In this document: positions 59,783 through 64,000 of the stretch, piece by piece
Position numbering within the stretch: the stretch's first letter is position 1
Layout: each line of letters begins with the position of its first letter
Assembly: GCA_018873245.2 (NCBI GenBank)
Contig: JAEMBT020000004.1
Span: 11,726,418 to 11,790,417, forward strand
Source: Archegozetes longisetosus
Lineage: Eukaryota; Arthropoda; Arachnida; Sarcoptiformes; Trhypochthoniidae
Length of the DNA stretch: 64,000 nucleotides
Direction: 5' to 3'
Notes under the pieces: generated by a model
Databases searched by the model: none
What the model was told of the DNA's origin: nothing
The model's input: the letters and a program-made list of their open reading frames with translations, nothing else
Position numbers and translations under genes: made by a program

Positions 59783-60222
59783 GGCTATTAACAGGAAAAG
59801 GATGTGAGAAATGTGCACAAATATGAGGTAAGCTCGCTCACAATGAGATATGTCTATAAACTACGTCTCATTTTGCTATCTCTCAAGTGGATTTGTTTAT
59901 TTATGCTAATTATTAGTTCTGAAACATAAATAAATTTAATTTATGCAAATTATTGAATTTTCCGATATTTGAAGAAGTATAATATCTAAAATATTTTTAC
60001 GAAAAATATTTATTTGCCAGAAGATGTTTAGAAATTGATTTGCATTTGCTGTTTTTCATTAAAAGTCGTTGTTTATGACTAATACAAACGCATGCTTTGG
60101 GTAAGGTATCATTTTATTCATTAGTTTAAAAGTGATATGAATAAGTACTGACTCTAGTGAATCTGTTTAGGCACTAAATTACCAATTAATTGATCAGTGA
60201 TTAAGGTTTTAATCGAACAATA
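59783..60222. other. Divergent promoter interval RpS15 / 60223 gene
   Basis: 440 AT-rich bases hold the RpS15 5' UTR intron and, presumably, both promoters. The RpS15 first exon was not located with confidence. Confidence 0.4.
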
Positions 60223-60627
60223 ATGACATCAAATAAAAAAGAAATGTTTCTAATACGTATTCCATCAACGATTGACATGAAGTCGTTGGATGGAAGTGTT
60301 ATTAATCTCAACAGAGGTGGAAATATAAACAGTAGTGAACCTGAAGTGTACTTCAGTTATGAATGTGATCGCAAACAAAATCAAAATCTCAATATTAAGA
60401 AATTGAATCAATCGGACGATAATAGCTATAAGATAGATAGTGAAACAAAACTTTGCGGTTATATTAGTTTTAGAGTGAATCGAAGCACACAAAACGAATC
60501 ACAAACTTATGAAACTTTAGTGAAACGTCATGTAATCGAACCGATCGAAAATGTCGTTAAAGAAAAAGTTCTAAACAGAAACAGAGCTCGAAGAAGAAAA
60601 AGAAGAACCAATCACATCAATAAATGA
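60223..60627 (+). CDS. Small basic-tailed protein, possibly RNA polymerase I subunit RPA34-like
   Basis: This intronless frame of 134 residues begins MTSNKKEMFLIRIPSTIDMK, passes through a polar Asn/Ser-rich middle and ends in a strongly basic tail (NRNRARRRKRRTNHINK). The N-terminal pattern (a hydrophobic LIRIP strand, then a SLDG-type turn) and the basic tail are reminiscent of the Pol I subunit RPA34/POLR1G, which is fast-evolving. This is a weak structural resemblance, not a firm match. Gene reality is supported by a clean frame longer than chance in this AT-rich DNA and by tight placement between RpS15 and endoplasmin. Otherwise it is a hypothetical protein. Confidence 0.5.
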   Translation: MTSNKKEMFLIRIPSTIDMKSLDGSVINLNRGGNINSSEPEVYFSYECDRKQNQNLNIKKLNQSDDNSYKIDSETKLCGYISFRVNRSTQNESQTYETLVKRHVIEPIENVVKEKVLNRNRARRRKRRTNHINK

Positions 60628-60788
60628 TCAAATAATCTTTACACAATTGTTATGTTAAAATCAGAAATTTATTAAATTAGAAAAAAATTGATAACTTTTA
60701 CAATACGATGTTTTTTTTGGGATGAATTTGTTAATGAAATTGTTGAATCCCTTTATTATAAATCAATAAATTAATTCAAAAACTAAGA

Positions 60789-63408
60789 TTAAAGTTCTTC
60801 GTGTTCAGGCTTTTCCTATAATAGAAATTTCAAATTTGGTTAGACAGTCAAATCAAATTTCAAATCTTTAATCAATACCTCTTCTTCCTCTGCATCTACA
60901 TTTTCAGCCTTTTCACTACTTGTGGTTGGAGTTTCTTCTTCCTCCTCCTCTTCTTCAATCTGAAGTTGAAAGATTTCGTGATAAGTATGATTTTCATTTA
61001 AGTGCTTTTGAATGCATACCTGAGCAGATTCATCGACTCCTAGGCTTTTTCTCAACAGAACTTCAACTCTCTGTGAGAACGAAGACGTGTCCTGAAGCAT
61101 AAACCCTGATCTTAAAGTTGCCGTTTCGTACATAAGTAAACCCATATCCCTAGCGACTGTGTCTTCTTTATCGGCTTGTATTCTTCGCGCCAACTCTTTA
61201 ATAAGAGGATGTCTTGGATTGACTTCAAGTGTTTTCTTTTGACTCAAATAAAAGTCTCTCATAGTGTCCTGTGACTTAGAGTGAGCATTGCTTCGCGCCA
61301 ATCGCTCCATATTTCCTGTCCAGCCGAACTGACTCGCGACTAAAGCACACGGAGAGTCATGTAATCTTTGAGAAATGGCAGCCTTTGCGATCTTGTCCTT
61401 AAGGAGGTCTTCGGTCAACCATTTAGTCAAAGGTTCGAATTCTTTCTCAAGTGCCTCTTGTTTTTCCTTAGCTCTTTCACTGTCAGTAAGTTTTAATCCG
61501 TCTTTTGCAACATTTTGGAATTTCTTTCCCTCGAACTCGGGAAGAGCTGAAATCGTGTATTCATCGACAGCGTCTGTTAAGTAAAGAACTTCGAATCCTT
61601 TTTTCAGTAGTCTCTCAACGAATGGAGAAGCGCTGACTTCCTCCCAGCTTGCGCCAGCCATGTAGAAGATATGTTCTTGTTTTTCTTTCATACGTTTGAC
61701 ATAATCAGAAAGTGATGTCAACTTGTCCTGAGGTAGAGAAGAAGATTTGAAGCGCAACAGTTTTGCGAGACGTACTCTATTAGCAGTGTCTTCGATGACT
61801 CCTAGCTTTATATTAGTACTGTATTCGGCCCAAAACTTTTCATAGTCAGCATCCGAAATCTTTTTAATCATATCCAGAGCTTTTCTGACCAACTTTTTAC
61901 GAATAACTTTAAGTAATTTGTGCTGTTGTAAAGTTTCACGCGATACATTAAGTGGTAAGTCATCGCTATCAACAACACCACGAATGAAGTTGAGGTAATT
62001 AGGCATCATGTCTTGGAAATCGTCGGTTATAAATACTCGTCGAACATACAGTTTAATGTTATCTGTTTTAGTGCCGTATCTGTTGAACGATTCTGATTGT
62101 TGTCCCTTTGGAACGAATAGGAGGGACTTGAAAGTAACCTCTCCTTCAGCTATGAAATGAATTTTAGTTAAAGGATCAGAATGATCTTTTGTAATTGATT
62201 TATAGAATTCATTATATTCTTCGTCCGAGATTTCATTTGGCTTTCGTGTCCAAATAGGTTTTGAGCTATTAATCAACTCCCAGTCCCAGATAGTCTTTTC
62301 TACCTTACGTGTTTTAGGTTTCTTCTCATCTTTTACTTCTTCCACTTTTGCTTCATCTTCCAGTTCGTCTTCCTTCTTATCGGCTGGAACTTCAGTAGTT
62401 GTTTCTTCAGCCTCATCCTCAATGGGTTCTTCTACTGTTTCAGTCTTACTCGACCACAAATAAATGTTAAAATTAATAAATTGACTGTATTTGCGAATTA
62501 AATTTCTCAGTGTGTCTTCTTGTGAGAAATCTTTGGCCTCTTCTTTGAGAGCGAGTGAGATCTGTGTTCCTCTCTTAAGAGTGTCTCCACGCGGATCGTC
62601 AACAACTGTGAATTGTGCCGAGTCTGATTCCCAGATGTGTTGATTCGGATCATCATTATTCTTACTCGTGACAACCACTTTGTCGGCCACTAAAAAGGCT
62701 GAGTAGAAGCCAACACCGAATTGTCCGATTAGATCATTCATTTCTTGCGCATTCTGTGTTTCACCTATCTTCTGCAAAAACTCAGAAGTGCCCGACTTTG
62801 CAATAGTTCCCAAATTATTAATAAGTTCCGTTTTAGTCATTCCGATGCCTGTGTCTGTGATGTGAAGCATATTATTCTCTTTATCTGCTTTTATTCTGAT
62901 CGTCAGTTCTGGCGTTGCATCTAAGGCATTTTTATCGGTTAGTGACAAAAGTCTGATCTTGTCCAAAGCATCAGAAGCATTAGAAATGAGTTCTCGCAAA
63001 AAGATTTCTTTATTTCGATACAAAGAATTGATAATTAATTTCATCATTCGATTGACTTCTGCCTGAAATGCAAACTTTTCTGCCTTTTCTCTCAATTCTT
63101 TGAGTTGAGACACATTAAGTCCATCCAATTTTATGGCCTCTTCTTCACGAGTTACAACTTCGTCATCAGTTCTGGAGCCCTCCCGCTGAGCGCCCAAGTC
63201 TTTCTCGATTTGCGCCCCAAAATCATCACTGTTTTCACTTTCGATGTCATCGTCAGCCAAACAAAAACCTTAATTCAAAAACAGTTGGTTCATAATCGAT
63301 ATGAAAATCAAACAGAAATCAATTAACGAAACAATAAATGAATGAACACTTACTTGTTGTCAATGAAATTACTAATAAAAATAATAAAATTTTTTTTAAT
63401 TTGATCAT
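60789..63408 (-). CDS. HSP90B1: Endoplasmin (GRP94, ER-resident HSP90)
   Basis: This ER chaperone ATPase folds secreted and membrane proteins, integrins and Toll-like receptors among them. Three exons: 63408-63354 (signal peptide, [16 protein letters not shown]), 63268-60879 and 60815-60789, giving 823 residues. The N-terminal ATPase domain has the Bergerat-fold Asn in [23 protein letters not shown] and [11 protein letters not shown], then an acidic linker, the middle domain and the C-terminal dimerisation domain, ending in an acidic tail. The main frame runs on past a GTATTG donor into intron. Splicing there to the 27-base last exon gives ...EKPEHEEL, i.e. an HEEL retention signal in place of KDEL. 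Signal cleavage is probably after residue 21-23. Confidence 0.94.
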
Positions 63409-64000
63409 TCTTTTGATAATTGCTTAATTGCTAATAATCGTATAAATAAATGTGAAACAAATGCTAAATTTAACTAATTAGTACATAAACTAACTACTGA
63501 ATGGAAAACAACTTATGACTTTCAGTTTCAATCTAGTAACTTATTAAAGAATCAGTCAAACGATTGACCGGTTGTTAAATGAATACTTCAAAAAGTTATC
63601 ATCCTCTTAGCGATGTTTCTAGACTTTTAATATAACGCCTATTAAGAACGTCATAAATTTATGTTCAATTAAAATAGAAAATATTCGTCGACTCAACATT
63701 AGCAGGGGCTTAGATTTGAATAGTACTGGATGACATAATTGACACCCATTTATCATGCCTTTTATCAATAGTGAGAGTTAGACCAATCAAAAGGAAACAC
63801 ATCTAAAACACAGAATGTGTCCAAATTCTATTTGCTCGCGTCTGTACATCTTTTGAAGCGCGTTACTTTAAAACTATAGCGGTACAAAGAGGTATTGGCA
63901 TCAACTATAACTACGACGCTTTTGACATGTCATCTTGACGTATAATATTGACTCACAATTGAAATACCCATCAATCTATAGTTTTTATGAGAACTATATT
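63409..64000. other. Upstream flank of endoplasmin
   Basis: 592 AT-rich bases. CCAAT boxes occur (near 63783 on the plus strand), but no complete ER-stress element (CCAAT-N9-CCACG) was found on either strand by eye. No gene was recognised up to the window edge. Confidence 0.35.

Noticed and set aside
59783-59818. N-terminal extension of RpS15 ([10 protein letters not shown]...)
   Set aside because: It reads through a pyrimidine tract and TAATAG splice acceptor; the family start aligns with MDDDQAQQQ.
60840-60878. Endoplasmin C-terminus ending in FDLTV
   Set aside because: The frame runs past a good donor into intron; splicing to 60815-60789 gives the expected acidic tail and retention signal.
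1-64000. CRISPR arrays, tRNA or rRNA genes
   Set aside because: No regular short repeat-spacer arrays were seen. Candidate B-box-like GGTTCGA strings (e.g. 29341, 6510) lack the rest of a tRNA fold.
63409-64000. ER-stress element in the endoplasmin promoter
   Set aside because: CCAAT boxes occur, but no CCACG at the required nine-base spacing was found.

Overview
The window looks like arthropod nuclear DNA, most likely from a mite or another chelicerate. It is AT-rich, introns are short (often 50-90 bases, GT-AG), and genes are closely packed on both strands. The recognisable genes are animal genes: an ADAMTS with a GON domain, a caveolin, Ubc13, RpS15, endoplasmin, ACSF2, prolyl oligopeptidase and ACOX3. 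One transposon carries TTAGG-like repeats, the arthropod telomere motif. The mite assignment is inference; the gene identities rest on motifs and exon structure read in the sequence.

Layout. 1-3385 is a transposon graveyard: the N-terminal end of a Tc1/mariner transposase, a MULE fragment, a duplicated repeat, and a broken Ty3/gypsy element. 3386-23126 is a tandem segmental duplication of a convergent pair, an ACSF2-type acyl-CoA synthetase (plus strand) and a prolyl oligopeptidase (minus strand). There are two full pairs (4965-11090 and 15962-22786), and between them a third ACSF2 copy that has lost its first three exons. The copies carry several MITE-like insertions, and a duplicated last-exon fragment marks a recombination junction.

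24203-30649 holds Ubc13 (minus) and caveolin (plus), divergent across about 4 kb without recognisable genes. 31141-47111 is one large minus-strand gene for an ADAMTS9/20/GON-1-type secreted metalloprotease with 14 thrombospondin repeats and a C-terminal GON domain. A single-exon acyl-CoA oxidase 3 gene sits inside one of its introns on the same strand. The probable signal-peptide exon of the ADAMTS (49612-49774) is an inverted near-copy of the first exon of the next gene, a five-sushi-domain membrane protein (55109-58073, plus). Both copies end in the same splice phase, so two divergent genes appear to share a duplicated secretion exon. The right end holds RpS15, a small basic protein that may be an RNA polymerase I subunit, and endoplasmin (GRP94) with an HEEL retention signal encoded by its own tiny last exon.

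There is no operon-like logic. The functional themes are fatty-acid activation and peroxisomal oxidation (ACSF2, ACOX3), peptide turnover (prolyl oligopeptidase), the secretory pathway and matrix (endoplasmin, ADAMTS, sushi protein), and housekeeping. I saw no tRNA, rRNA or CRISPR array. The most unusual observations are the shared inverted signal exon, the apparent absence of a normal ADAMTS prodomain, the nested intronless ACOX3, and the recombination scars in the ACSF2/PREP array.
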